A stretch of 15,413 nucleotides of DNA from an uncultured Bacteroidales bacterium. Lineage in GTDB: Bacteria; Bacteroidota; Bacteroidia; Bacteroidales; F082. The notes beneath the pieces are model-generated. The model ran no database searches. It was not told the DNA's origin and worked only from the letters and a program-made list of their open reading frames with translations. Location: the NCBI GenBank assembly GCA_937896505.1, contig CALBNP010000052.1, forward strand, positions 1 to 15,413. Reading direction: 5' to 3'. This document shows, piece after piece, positions 1 to 5,064 of the stretch. Positions within the stretch are counted from its first letter, which is position 1, and every line of letters starts with the position of its first letter. Both the position numbers and the translations under genes were made by a program.

Positions 1-425
1 ATGTTGTGGGTTTCAGCCATTCGCATGGCGAAATCCGCATTTTTGCCTTGGACCGCATTCGTGAAGCGAAGATTTTGGACGCGACATTTGTCTATCCGAA
101 AGATTTCTGTCCCGGGGTGTTTTTCGACAGCAGTTTTGGTGTCATCGTGATGAAAGACATGAAAATAGAAGATGTGAGGTTGAAAGTCAGTGCGTTGCAA
201 GCCAATTATCTGCGCTCTTTGCCTTTGCATGAATCGCAAGCCGAGACGGAACGCAATGCAGATTATAGTGTTTTTGCAATGCAAATCCGCCCGACATGGG
301 ATTTTCAGCAGGAAATCCTGCGCAATGCCGACGAAATGGAAGTGTTGGAACCGCTTTGGTTGCGCAAGGAAATAGCGGAAATCGTGAAACGGATGTGGAA
401 TAAATATGGGGAACTATATACATGA
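1..425 (+). CDS. WYL-domain transcriptional regulator, C-terminal part (5' end outside window, 3' end altered by an insertion element)
   Basis: The gene is open from the first base (frame starting at base 3), so its start lies upstream of the window. The visible protein opens with VVGFSHSHGEIRIFALDRI, the end of a WYL domain, then YPKDFCPGVFFDSSFGVIV and a WCX-like C-terminal extension ending in a basic helix around LRKEIAEIVKRMWNKY. WYL proteins are usually HTH-WYL-WCX regulators that sense ligands or nucleic acid and often control stress or defence genes; the HTH part is not visible here. An IS1595-type element begins at base 409, inside the gene, so the last codons (GELYT and the stop) are read from the element's inverted repeat. 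Joining the two copies of the target duplication restores a native end MWNKYEED followed by TGA at 3226-3228. The protein is probably still functional because only the extreme tail changed. Family assignment is fairly sure; the regulon is unknown. Confidence 0.8.
   Translation, partial: VVGFSHSHGEIRIFALDRIREAKILDATFVYPKDFCPGVFFDSSFGVIVMKDMKIEDVRLKVSALQANYLRSLPLHESQAETERNADYSVFAMQIRPTWDFQQEILRNADEMEVLEPLWLRKEIAEIVKRMWNKYGELYT
401..408. repeat. Target-site duplication, left copy
   Basis: TAAATATG directly precedes the GGG end of the insertion element and matches 3210-3217 exactly. An 8-bp AT-rich duplication fits IS1595-family transposition. Confidence 0.93.
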
Positions 426-435
426 TGGCACAAAA
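409..435 (+). repeat. Terminal inverted repeat of the insertion element, left end
   Basis: This 27-bp end matches the reverse complement of 3183-3209 at 26 of 27 positions. The match stops at the run of four A; the next bases (GTTGG against CCTGT) no longer align. It supplies the last codons and the stop of the interrupted WYL gene. Confidence 0.93.
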
Positions 436-511
436 GTTGGCTTAAGCAAGAATGATTTTTTTCAATGATATTTTTTTGGTAGCATAATTTTCCATCATAA
501 ATGAATCAAAC

Positions 512-542
512 ATTGTTTTTGACTGAAATATTCGTACATTTG
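512..542 (+). promoter_or_regulatory. Bacteroidota-type promoter of the zinc-binding passenger gene
   Basis: ATTG at 512-515, a 19-bp spacer and TACATTTG at 535-542 match the TTTG-N19-21-TAnnTTTG consensus. Transcription would begin near 549, about 10 nt before the ATG at 560, so the leader is very short. Confidence 0.6.
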
Positions 543-559
543 CAGCGTATATATCAGAA

Positions 560-943
560 ATGCGTAAGATGGGAAGGCATCTAATAATATCAGAAGAGCA
601 ATTTAAGCGTCATTTTTCGGAATTGGCCGTGATAGGCGTTTCCATTGAAGGTATGGAAATTGTTCGACATTCTTCAGGTTCTTCAGAACGTGACAAGGGT
701 GACGGTTTCTCATCTCCTTCAGAATATTGGAAGGAGCACTTCAGAGAAAGCATATCTCCTGACGACTTTATATGCACATCCTGTATGAAGAAGAGGAAGA
801 AATTTGTCGTCGGCCACGTTATGGATGGCAAAGGCAGGGAATACTTGTACCCTGTCTGCAAGCGTTGCAATGACACCTACAAGAAAGGGAAGTCCGGCCA
901 TTTGTTCTATGCCTATTCTTCAAGGCTGAAGAACGTCCCTTAA
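560..943 (+). CDS. Passenger protein of the insertion element with a Cys4 zinc-ribbon/HNH-like motif
   Basis: A 127-residue protein with no recognised name. The C-terminal half holds Cys72-x2-Cys75, His86 and Cys100-x2-Cys103 followed by Asn104. The layout is FICTSC, then VVGHV, then YLYPVCKRCN, which should bind one zinc and resembles treble-clef/HNH-type knuckles. The N-terminal half (residues 1-65) is polar with a Ser/Gly-rich linker around 37-53. A promoter lies directly upstream. Met4 (base 569) is an alternative start. The stop is 2 bp from the stop of the convergent passenger gene, so the two are packed tail to tail inside the element. It could be a DNA-binding accessory factor for transposition or a cargo gene; no catalytic claim can be made because a full HNH active site is not evident. 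Confidence 0.65.
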   Translation: MRKMGRHLIISEEQFKRHFSELAVIGVSIEGMEIVRHSSGSSERDKGDGFSSPSEYWKEHFRESISPDDFICTSCMKKRKKFVVGHVMDGKGREYLYPVCKRCNDTYKKGKSGHLFYAYSSRLKNVP

Positions 944-945
944 TG

Positions 946-1905
946 TCAGAACGCCTCGTCCTTCCTTCTCCTGGAATCCCTGACAATCTCTGGAGGGACT
1001 TCGTCGGCTGGAATCGGGACGTACCTGTCACTTCCAACGTCTCTTCTCGCGAAAAGCATTCTGGTGTCTTCCCGCGATAGCCTGAATGCGAAGACAGCCG
1101 TCCGGTTCTCCACGTCGGCATACATACGGGTGTTCCACAGAATTCCCCATTCCTCGAGTCCCCTATGGATTCCAGGCATACGGTATCCATCAACGACGTC
1201 CCATCTGCCTAACTTGTCCGCTTTCGCGCCGAAGGATTCGGCGAGCACTAAATGCACGGCATCCTTTACGGCACGGGGAACCATCAGGGCATATACTCCG
1301 CAAGGATAGTCATAAGCCTCCTTCATACACATTCTCGCCACACGTTCCAGATATTCCTCTGTAAGTTGCCTTGAATCATACCTGTATGTGCATTCCGTAA
1401 CATCACCGCTTCCTTTTAGAGGCTTTATATGCGCAGACATTGGCCTAAAAATTGCTTCTTTCTGCGTTCCAGAGAACGGGTCGGAGTATCCGTTTCCGTT
1501 TAGGAAAACGGCGACGGCCTTGAATATTTCGGACAGGTCTTTACCATCCAACACGGATGGGTCGTACTGATATATGCCAACGCCGAATGGGATTATGGTT
1601 CCGCGTGAATTCTGCCTTACCCTTGCACGGGCAGGCACGTCATCTGCGGATTTCGTGACAATGAATTCGATGCTCACGTTGTCGGTTTCCCAAGGGGAGT
1701 TTCCGCCTTTCGTGTAATTCTCCATATTTGGATGGTGGTTTGATACCCTTGCATTGGCGGGCTTCCCACTTTCGGTGTCCTTCTTGTCAACGTAGAACGA
1801 AATCGTCGTGTTGCTGCACTTCATCCTTGCAGGAATCTTGCTGTACCTTATGTATCTCTCGAAGCCTAACTTTAGGCACGTCACGGCATATGCTGGCGTA
1901 ATCAT
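946..1905 (-). CDS. Unrecognised passenger protein of the insertion element, 319 residues
   Basis: The frame is open for over 960 bp on the transposase strand. I chose the ATG at 1905 (MITPAYAVTCLKLGFERYI); a TTG at 1914 would add three residues. The protein has no signal peptide or membrane segment and looks like a soluble, basic cytoplasmic protein. It contains the segments ISFYVDKKDTESG and ARVSNHHPNMENY (a His pair near residue 58), then NVSIEFIV, and a long middle part with GVGIYQYDP. The C-terminal region is rich in Arg and Asp and ends RDSRRRKDEAF. I do not recognise the family. Codon use resembles that of the transposase, which supports it as an integral part of the element. It is convergent with the zinc protein and divergent from the RNA unit at 1973-2107. 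Candidate roles are cargo or host/target interaction, but nothing in the sequence decides this. Confidence 0.65.
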   Translation of the reverse strand: MITPAYAVTCLKLGFERYIRYSKIPARMKCSNTTISFYVDKKDTESGKPANARVSNHHPNMENYTKGGNSPWETDNVSIEFIVTKSADDVPARARVRQNSRGTIIPFGVGIYQYDPSVLDGKDLSEIFKAVAVFLNGNGYSDPFSGTQKEAIFRPMSAHIKPLKGSGDVTECTYRYDSRQLTEEYLERVARMCMKEAYDYPCGVYALMVPRAVKDAVHLVLAESFGAKADKLGRWDVVDGYRMPGIHRGLEEWGILWNTRMYADVENRTAVFAFRLSREDTRMLFARRDVGSDRYVPIPADEVPPEIVRDSRRRKDEAF

Positions 1906-1947
1906 TTCAGTCAATGTTTCGCATAAATATGAATTTTCTGAACTTTT

Positions 1948-1980
1948 TTTGGTTTTGTTTGATATTTATTTGTACTTTTG
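1948..1980 (+). promoter_or_regulatory. Promoter of the insertion-element RNA unit
   Basis: TTTG at 1948-1951, a 21-bp spacer and TACTTTTG at 1973-1980 match the Bacteroidota consensus exactly. The predicted start of transcription, about 1986-1988, coincides with the 5' strand of the long-range stem that begins at 1988. Confidence 0.75.
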
Positions 1981-1985
1981 CGGCA

Positions 1986-2107
1986 TAAATGGTTGCGCTG
2001 CAATGTAGGCGTGCTTTGGGCTTGAAACGGTGTGCGCACACCGGTAAGTACAGGCAACCATTGCGTACAGGGGCAAGGGGTATCGTATCCCTTGCCTTCT
2101 TATTTTT
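1986..2107 (+). ncRNA. Candidate structured small RNA carried by the insertion element, about 120 nt
   Basis: A perfect promoter is followed at once by AATGGTTGC (1988-1996), which pairs without mismatch to GCAACCATT (2054-2062). Inside this stem sits a perfect 16-nt palindrome CGGTGTGCGCACACCG (2028-2043), able to form a tight hairpin. The unit ends with an intrinsic terminator at 2072-2107. Promoter, 5' stem, hairpin and terminator in 160 bp are what an independent small RNA gene looks like. A second, competing pairing is possible: GCAATG at 2000-2005 with CATTGC at 2059-2064. It lies between the divergent passenger gene and the convergent transposase gene. It may regulate the element in trans or be cargo; direct antisense to the transposase is unlikely because it terminates before the transposase stop. 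A 52-codon ORF overlaps it. Confidence 0.6.
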
Positions 2108-2147
2108 CGGATATGGAAGTGATGCTTTTAACTCCAAGGACTTTTAA
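1989..2147 (+). CDS. Possible 52-residue ORF overlapping the small RNA
   Basis: ATG at 1989 opens a frame MVALQCRRALGLKRC, ending SDAFNSKDF before TAA at 2145-2147. It would begin only 1-3 nt after the predicted transcription start, so it would be leaderless, and its last 13 codons or so lie beyond the intrinsic terminator. The product is Arg/Lys-rich with a short hydrophobic patch (IVSLAFLFFGYG). The terminator inside the frame argues that the transcript is mainly non-coding; I list the ORF because it is open through the whole unit. Confidence 0.2.
   Translation: MVALQCRRALGLKRCAHTGKYRQPLRTGARGIVSLAFLFFGYGSDAFNSKDF
2072..2107 (+). terminator. Intrinsic terminator of the insertion-element RNA
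   Basis: GGCAAGGG (2072-2079) pairs perfectly with CCCTTGCC (2089-2096), followed by the T-rich tract TTCTTATTTTT (2097-2107). The T tract is only on the plus-strand side, so it serves the RNA unit, not the transposase. Confidence 0.85.
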
Positions 2148-3079
2148 GCCACGCGCTTCACGACCCTGACATCCTCGAACGTCACGACGTTCAGGGCGTG
2201 TTCCATAAGGGCGGCGAACCTCTCGCCGCCCTTCCTTTTCCTGTTGTTGTAGCGGAAGGCGGCCTCGTCGACGTAGCGCTGCATATAGTGGCGCGAGACG
2301 AAGTGGTACGTCCCGTAGACCATACGCTTGAACTGCCCCCAGAAGCCCTCTATCGTGTTCGTGTACCTGCGCCCGACGGCGAACTCCTTCTGGCTGTGGT
2401 TGACAATCTGCCTGGCATACCCGTTTTCGTTCAGGTTGCAGTATATGCTTGTCTCGTCGGTGTAGACCGTGGAGCCGACCTTGACGTGGCTCTTGATGAT
2501 GGGCATAAGGGTGGCGCTCCTTGTGTCCTCGACCTTTACGGCGAACACTTCGCCTTCCCTCTGCGCCATTCCGAATACGGGTGTCTTCGTCTTGGTGCTT
2601 CTGCCCTGCGTGCCTTCGACCTTCCTGCTTTCGTGCTTGTTGGTCTCCCTGCCGCCGACATACGTCTCGTCAATCTCCACCTCGTCCTCGAGGATTGGTG
2701 CCGGTTGTGCGAATGCGGTGCGAATCTTGTGCAGCATAAACCAGGCCGTCTTCTGCGTCACGCCCAAGTCGACGGCGGCCTGCTTAGAGGAAACGCCCTT
2801 GGAGTGGGTCGACATAAGGAAAATCGCCCCGAACCACTTGTAGAGCGGAAGCTTGGTGTCCTGGAAGATGGTCTCCTGTAGGATTGAGAACGACGAGCCG
2901 CACTCGCGGCACTTGAAGCGCCCGTCGCCGCGGCGATACGGGTGCATCCCTCCGCAATACGGGCAGGCTACCATACCGTCAGGGTAGACCTGCTCCTCGA
3001 TGAATCTCAGGCAGGTGGACTTGTCGCGGAAATGGCGGAAGATTTGAGGAAGGGAGTTGAAATGGTCAAGGCTTATCAT
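2144..3079 (-). CDS. IS1595-family (ISXO2-like) transposase
   Basis: A 311-residue DDE transposase of full family length. The N-terminus has a zinc ribbon (Cys39-x2-Cys42 and Cys57-x2-Cys60: CPYCGG and FKCREC), as is typical for IS1595. A helix-turn-helix-like segment follows at about 97-120 (SSKQAAVDLGVTQKTAWFML). The catalytic core shows Asp137 (VEIDETYVGG), Asp208 (VYTDETSIY) and Glu244 (NTIEGFWGQFKR), giving the DD(36)E spacing, then the conserved tail YMQRYVDEAAFRYNNRK. It cuts and rejoins the element ends at 409 and 3209. There is no frameshift or internal stop, so the element looks autonomous. A short inverted pair GCGTA/TACGC (3081-3085 and 3099-3103) lies just upstream of the start and could fold in the leader. 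No clear TAnnTTTG promoter is visible upstream, which is common for poorly expressed transposases. Confidence 0.95.
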   Translation of the reverse strand: MISLDHFNSLPQIFRHFRDKSTCLRFIEEQVYPDGMVACPYCGGMHPYRRGDGRFKCRECGSSFSILQETIFQDTKLPLYKWFGAIFLMSTHSKGVSSKQAAVDLGVTQKTAWFMLHKIRTAFAQPAPILEDEVEIDETYVGGRETNKHESRKVEGTQGRSTKTKTPVFGMAQREGEVFAVKVEDTRSATLMPIIKSHVKVGSTVYTDETSIYCNLNENGYARQIVNHSQKEFAVGRRYTNTIEGFWGQFKRMVYGTYHFVSRHYMQRYVDEAAFRYNNRKRKGGERFAALMEHALNVVTFEDVRVVKRVA

Positions 3080-3182
3080 AGCGTATCATCATTGTGGTTA
3101 CGCATATAATATACCCGCAAAAATCGGATTTGGCAACCTATGAAGGCACTTTTTTTACTGTAAATCAGAAATTTTCCACAGG

Positions 3183-3209
3183 TTTTGTGCCATCAGGTAT
3201 ATAGTTCCC
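3183..3209 (-). repeat. Terminal inverted repeat of the insertion element, right end
   Basis: Reads TTTTGTGCCATCA, then G, then GTATATAGTTCCC on the plus strand, the inverted counterpart of 409-435 with one mismatch. It lies about 100 bp upstream of the transposase start, so the transposase promoter probably sits between them. Confidence 0.93.
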
Positions 3210-3217
3210 TAAATATG
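3210..3217. repeat. Target-site duplication, right copy
   Basis: TAAATATG directly follows the CCC end of the element and equals 401-408. Confidence 0.93.
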
Positions 3218-3228
3218 AGGAAGATTGA
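3210..3228 (+). pseudogene. Displaced native 3' end of the WYL regulator gene
   Basis: After the right target duplication the frame continues as GAG GAA GAT TGA. Joined to base 408 this gives the original C-terminus NKYEED and stop. This fragment is no longer translated with the gene because the element supplies an earlier stop. Confidence 0.8.
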
Positions 3229-3302
3229 AGCTGATGCGGAGGCTTGCGCGGCGATAGCTTTGAAGATATTGTGAATTTCGAAGAAATAACGCTTTTTTTA
3301 CG

Positions 3303-3341
3303 GAGGTGTGCCCTCATTAGGCGCACCTCTGTTTTTATTTT
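3303..3341 (+). terminator. Intrinsic terminator, originally that of the WYL gene
   Basis: GAGGTGTGCC (3303-3312) pairs with GGCGCACCTC (3320-3329) with a single G-T wobble, followed by TGTTTTTATTTT. It lies about 75 bp past the native WYL stop. The insertion element now separates it from the body of that gene by 2.8 kb. Confidence 0.85.
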
Positions 3342-3421
3342 GTGTCCGAAATAAAACTTCGCTACGATGATACTGGGATGCAATTATTTTTTAGCGGCAC
3401 ATGCGAATACGGAAATTTTCC

Positions 3422-3429
3422 TATATTTG
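3422..3429 (+). promoter_or_regulatory. Promoter -7 box of the 6S-like RNA
   Basis: TATATTTG matches TAnnTTTG and places the transcription start near 3436, at the base of the closing stem of the RNA. No convincing TTTG is present 19-21 bp upstream, so the -33 box is weak or absent. Confidence 0.55.
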
Positions 3430-3435
3430 CAGCCG

Positions 3436-3618
3436 TTTTATGGAAATAGCGACGGCTATTGTGGTTCTGTAGAAAGAAATCGCCAATTTTTGAGACAGGA
3501 ACTGCAATGGGGTTACGCTAGTTTTAGGCGTACTCTACCTTGTATTTCAGTGTCTCGTGGCGTTTGGCGATGCCTTTTCTACCTGAAATGGGATGGGGTG
3601 CGCTATATCCGTATGTGA
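3436..3618 (+). ncRNA. ssrS: Rod-shaped RNA gene, probable 6S RNA
   Basis: The region folds end to end. The closing stem 3439-3451 pairs with 3601-3613 (core ATAGCG/CGCTAT, one A-A mismatch, one wobble). An asymmetric open bubble follows (3452-3464 and 3588-3600). The long arm then has GTAGAAAG with CTTTTCTAC (3469-3476/3574-3582), ATCGCCAA with TTGGCGAT (3479-3486/3564-3571), GAGACA with TGTCTC (3492-3497/3551-3556), GAACTGCAA with TTGTATTTC (3499-3507/3540-3548), and an apical TACGC/GCGTA (3514-3518/3528-3532). Length of about 180 nt, closing stem, bubble and long arm are the 6S RNA architecture; 6S RNA binds the housekeeping RNA polymerase holoenzyme and mimics an open promoter. A TAnnTTTG box sits at the right distance upstream, and no long ORF with family features competes. 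No strong terminator is visible, so the 3' end is set by the closing stem and may be processed. Identity as 6S rather than another Bacteroidales rod RNA is inferred from structure alone. Confidence 0.65.
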
Positions 3619-3718
3619 AGGTCTTAAAAATCAATGCAATAAAACGCGGTTCCGAAAAGCGTACAACAGAGTAGGAAATAACAGAAGTTGCGCCCGACAC
3701 GGATTTAGGGCTGGAATC

Positions 3719-3856
3719 ATGTATACTTTAAATTTTCCAAATGGCAATGTCCAAACTTACAGCAGTAGGAGTGATTTGTATGAAGCTGCTCGTCTGCTTG
3801 GTGGGGAGGCAAAACACATTAACGGTAATGTCTACGCTTTTGTGCCTAAAAAGTAA
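3719..3856 (+). CDS. Small hypothetical protein, 45 residues
   Basis: The ATG at 3719 opens MYTLNFPNGNVQTYSSRSD, and the protein ends in NGNVYAFVPKK. The composition is protein-like: alternating beta-type residues, an amphipathic helix around YEAARLLGG, and a closing strand. This suggests a compact beta-alpha-beta microprotein. The stop is 10 nt before a strong hairpin at 3867-3896, which makes a plausible transcript end. I see no promoter of its own between it and the 6S-like RNA, so it may be expressed by readthrough. No function can be assigned. Confidence 0.5.
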   Translation: MYTLNFPNGNVQTYSSRSDLYEAARLLGGEAKHINGNVYAFVPKK

Positions 3857-3866
3857 GTGGCAAGCA

Positions 3867-3896
3867 AAGGGAAGAGTGCTTTGGCGTTCTTCCCTT
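3867..3896 (+). terminator. Strong hairpin downstream of the 45-residue gene, likely terminator
   Basis: AAGGGAAGA (3867-3875) pairs perfectly with TCTTCCCTT (3888-3896), and the stem extends inward by GTGC/GCGT with a TTTG loop. The downstream tract GAAATTAT is only weakly T-rich, so termination efficiency is uncertain. Confidence 0.55.
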
Positions 3897-3971
3897 GAAA
3901 TTATAGTGATTCTCAAAACGATACAGAGAAATGCGGATTTGAGGAGTGCCACTTTTTATGATAAAAAATGT

Positions 3972-4003
3972 TTTGCACTTTGCGTTTTTTATTTATAGTT
4001 TTG
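3972..4003 (+). promoter_or_regulatory. Promoter of the UDG-like gene
   Basis: TTTG at 3972-3975, a 20-bp spacer and TAGTTTTG at 3996-4003 match the consensus exactly. Transcription would start near 4010, giving an AT-rich leader of about 140 nt before the ATG at 4154. The leader contains short potential ORFs (a 14-codon one, MKNGMWQLRCRCRC, begins at 4060) but no clear hairpin. Confidence 0.65.
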
Positions 4004-4153
4004 CATTGTTATTTCAATCTGAAGCAGAAAGGATGAATTCTTCGCTATAGATTGGGATATGAAAAATGGTATGTGGCAGTTACGCTGTCGTTGTAGATGT
4101 TGAAAATTAAAAATGTATTATAGATTGTGTAATAATTGTTTAATGTTTAAGTT

Positions 4154-4879
4154 ATGATAGAATATAATAACCAATTAACTATATTGTTTGAAATTTGGAA
4201 AAACAAACGGGGCTATTCAGAGTACACATTTGTCAATGATGGGCTTATGCGTTCTCAAGAAAATGTTGATGAGCTTTGGCATAAATCCAAACGAAAAATT
4301 GCTTTTTTGATGAAGGATAAATCCGATGGTTCTTGCGATGATGTAAGGGATTGGCTGAAAGATAATGACAATCAAAATAACCAGATGAACCGTCGAATGG
4401 GGAACACGTTGTTCCGAAATATTGGCAATATCCTTTATGGACTCTATCATGATGAATGTGATTATAATAATGTAGTTGATAATGAACAAGTTGTTGTGGA
4501 TTTGTTGTCGGTTCCATTTGCATACATTGAATGCAAAAAAGAGGCGGGACATGGGAATCTTAAGTCGTCTGTTCTTCAAGAATATTTGAGAAATGATAGG
4601 GATTTTTTACAAATGGAATTAGCCATTCTCAACCCCAATATGATAGTATGCTCTGGTTGGCCAATTAATATTTTTGTTAAAGAAATGTATTCTCAAGAGG
4701 AGTTGTATGTTATGAGTAACAATTTATCTTATCATCCCCAATCAAATACGGTTATTCTATTAGGATACCATCCGACAGCATGGAGTATTCCTCAGAAGGG
4801 GCACTTTTATGGTGTTATGTCTCACTATGAAAAATTCCTTCAAACAGATTACGGTCATCAATTTCTTGATCGCTTATAA
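4154..4879 (+). CDS. Hypothetical protein resembling the uracil-DNA glycosylase superfamily
   Basis: A 241-residue soluble protein with no signal peptide or membrane segment. Several segments fall in the order seen in uracil-DNA glycosylase-like folds: a first strand and loop IAFLMKDKSDG (49-59), a helix FRNIGNILYGL (87-97), a second strand FAYIECKKEAG (122-132), a helix and strand FLQMELAILNPNMIVCSG (151-168) that recalls the 'E-x-L-x-P-x-x-hhh-x-G' signature, and a late LLGYHPTAWSI (202-212) that sits where UDGs carry their His-Pro motif. Close active-site matches (GQDPY-like, HPSP) are not seen, so activity is unproven. The gene is clearly more AT-rich than tsaD/tamB and sits alone behind its own promoter, as accessory genes do. 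It could be a DNA-repair or defence-related nucleotide-binding protein; the fold assignment is tentative. Confidence 0.6.
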   Translation: MIEYNNQLTILFEIWKNKRGYSEYTFVNDGLMRSQENVDELWHKSKRKIAFLMKDKSDGSCDDVRDWLKDNDNQNNQMNRRMGNTLFRNIGNILYGLYHDECDYNNVVDNEQVVVDLLSVPFAYIECKKEAGHGNLKSSVLQEYLRNDRDFLQMELAILNPNMIVCSGWPINIFVKEMYSQEELYVMSNNLSYHPQSNTVILLGYHPTAWSIPQKGHFYGVMSHYEKFLQTDYGHQFLDRL

Positions 4880-4968
4880 TGAAGAGCATTTTAAGTGTTA
4901 AGAAGTTTTATGGTCAATATTTCCCAATCTGCCCTAACCAAGCGACCTGCATCTTTTCTGAATCATAC

Positions 4969-5007
4969 TTCCGCCGTAAGTGGTAAAAAAACATAGTTAC
5001 GGCGGAA
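4969..5007. repeat. Perfect 11-bp inverted repeat
   Basis: TTCCGCCGTAA (4969-4979) and TTACGGCGGAA (4997-5007) are perfect inverted copies 17 bp apart. The position, 90 bp after the UDG-like gene and just before the -33 box of the next promoter, fits either a factor-independent terminator lacking a T tract or an operator. Neither flank has a poly-T run. Confidence 0.7.
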
Positions 5008-5012
5008 TAATA

Positions 5013-5043
5013 ATTGCAATTTCAGAAATAAATCGTACCTTTG
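5013..5043 (+). promoter_or_regulatory. Promoter of the 42-residue gene
   Basis: ATTG at 5013-5016, a 19-bp spacer and TACCTTTG at 5036-5043 match the consensus. Transcription would start near 5050, leaving about 15 nt of A-rich leader before the ATG at 5065. Confidence 0.65.
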
Positions 5044-5064
5044 TGAATTGAAAAAGAGAATATT

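Larger units (their letters stand above)
409..3209 (-). mobile_element. Complete IS1595-family (ISXO2-like) insertion element with passenger genes, 2801 bp
   Basis: Seen directly: the left end 409-435 starts GGGAACTATATAC, then A, then TGATGGCACAAAA. The right end 3183-3209 is its reverse complement with one mismatch (C instead of A at position 14). The flanks are identical 8-bp sequences, TAAATATG, at 401-408 and 3210-3217. IS1595 elements are known to start with GG(G), to make 8-bp AT-rich duplications, and in some subgroups to carry passenger genes. The contents are a zinc-binding protein (+), an unrecognised protein (-), a short promoter-to-terminator RNA unit (+) and the transposase (-). 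The genes use more G/C-ending codons than the neighbouring accessory genes, which suggests transfer from another background. The perfect target duplication and near-perfect ends suggest a fairly recent insertion. Strand is given as that of the transposase. Confidence 0.93.

Noticed and set aside
2028..2043. Palindrome CGGTGTGCGCACACCG as a possible operator or resolution site of the element
   Set aside because: It lies inside a transcript unit between promoter and terminator and within a longer pairing stem, so an RNA hairpin is the simpler reading.
1907..2137. 76-codon minus-strand ORF just upstream of the 319-residue passenger gene (TGA-A-ATG spacing)
   Set aside because: It is the complement of the small RNA unit with its palindrome and terminator; no promoter and low-complexity Lys/Asn content, so translational coupling is not convincing.
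2198..2881. 227-codon plus-strand ORF over the transposase
   Set aside because: Exact antisense of the transposase catalytic core; its composition (Ala/Val/Leu/Arg-rich) is what the complement of that GC-rich gene produces, and it has no start context or family features.
3367..3618. 83-codon plus-strand ORF across the 6S-like region
   Set aside because: The sequence is explained by an end-to-end RNA fold with a promoter; the ATG lies upstream of the predicted transcription start and the peptide is not protein-like.
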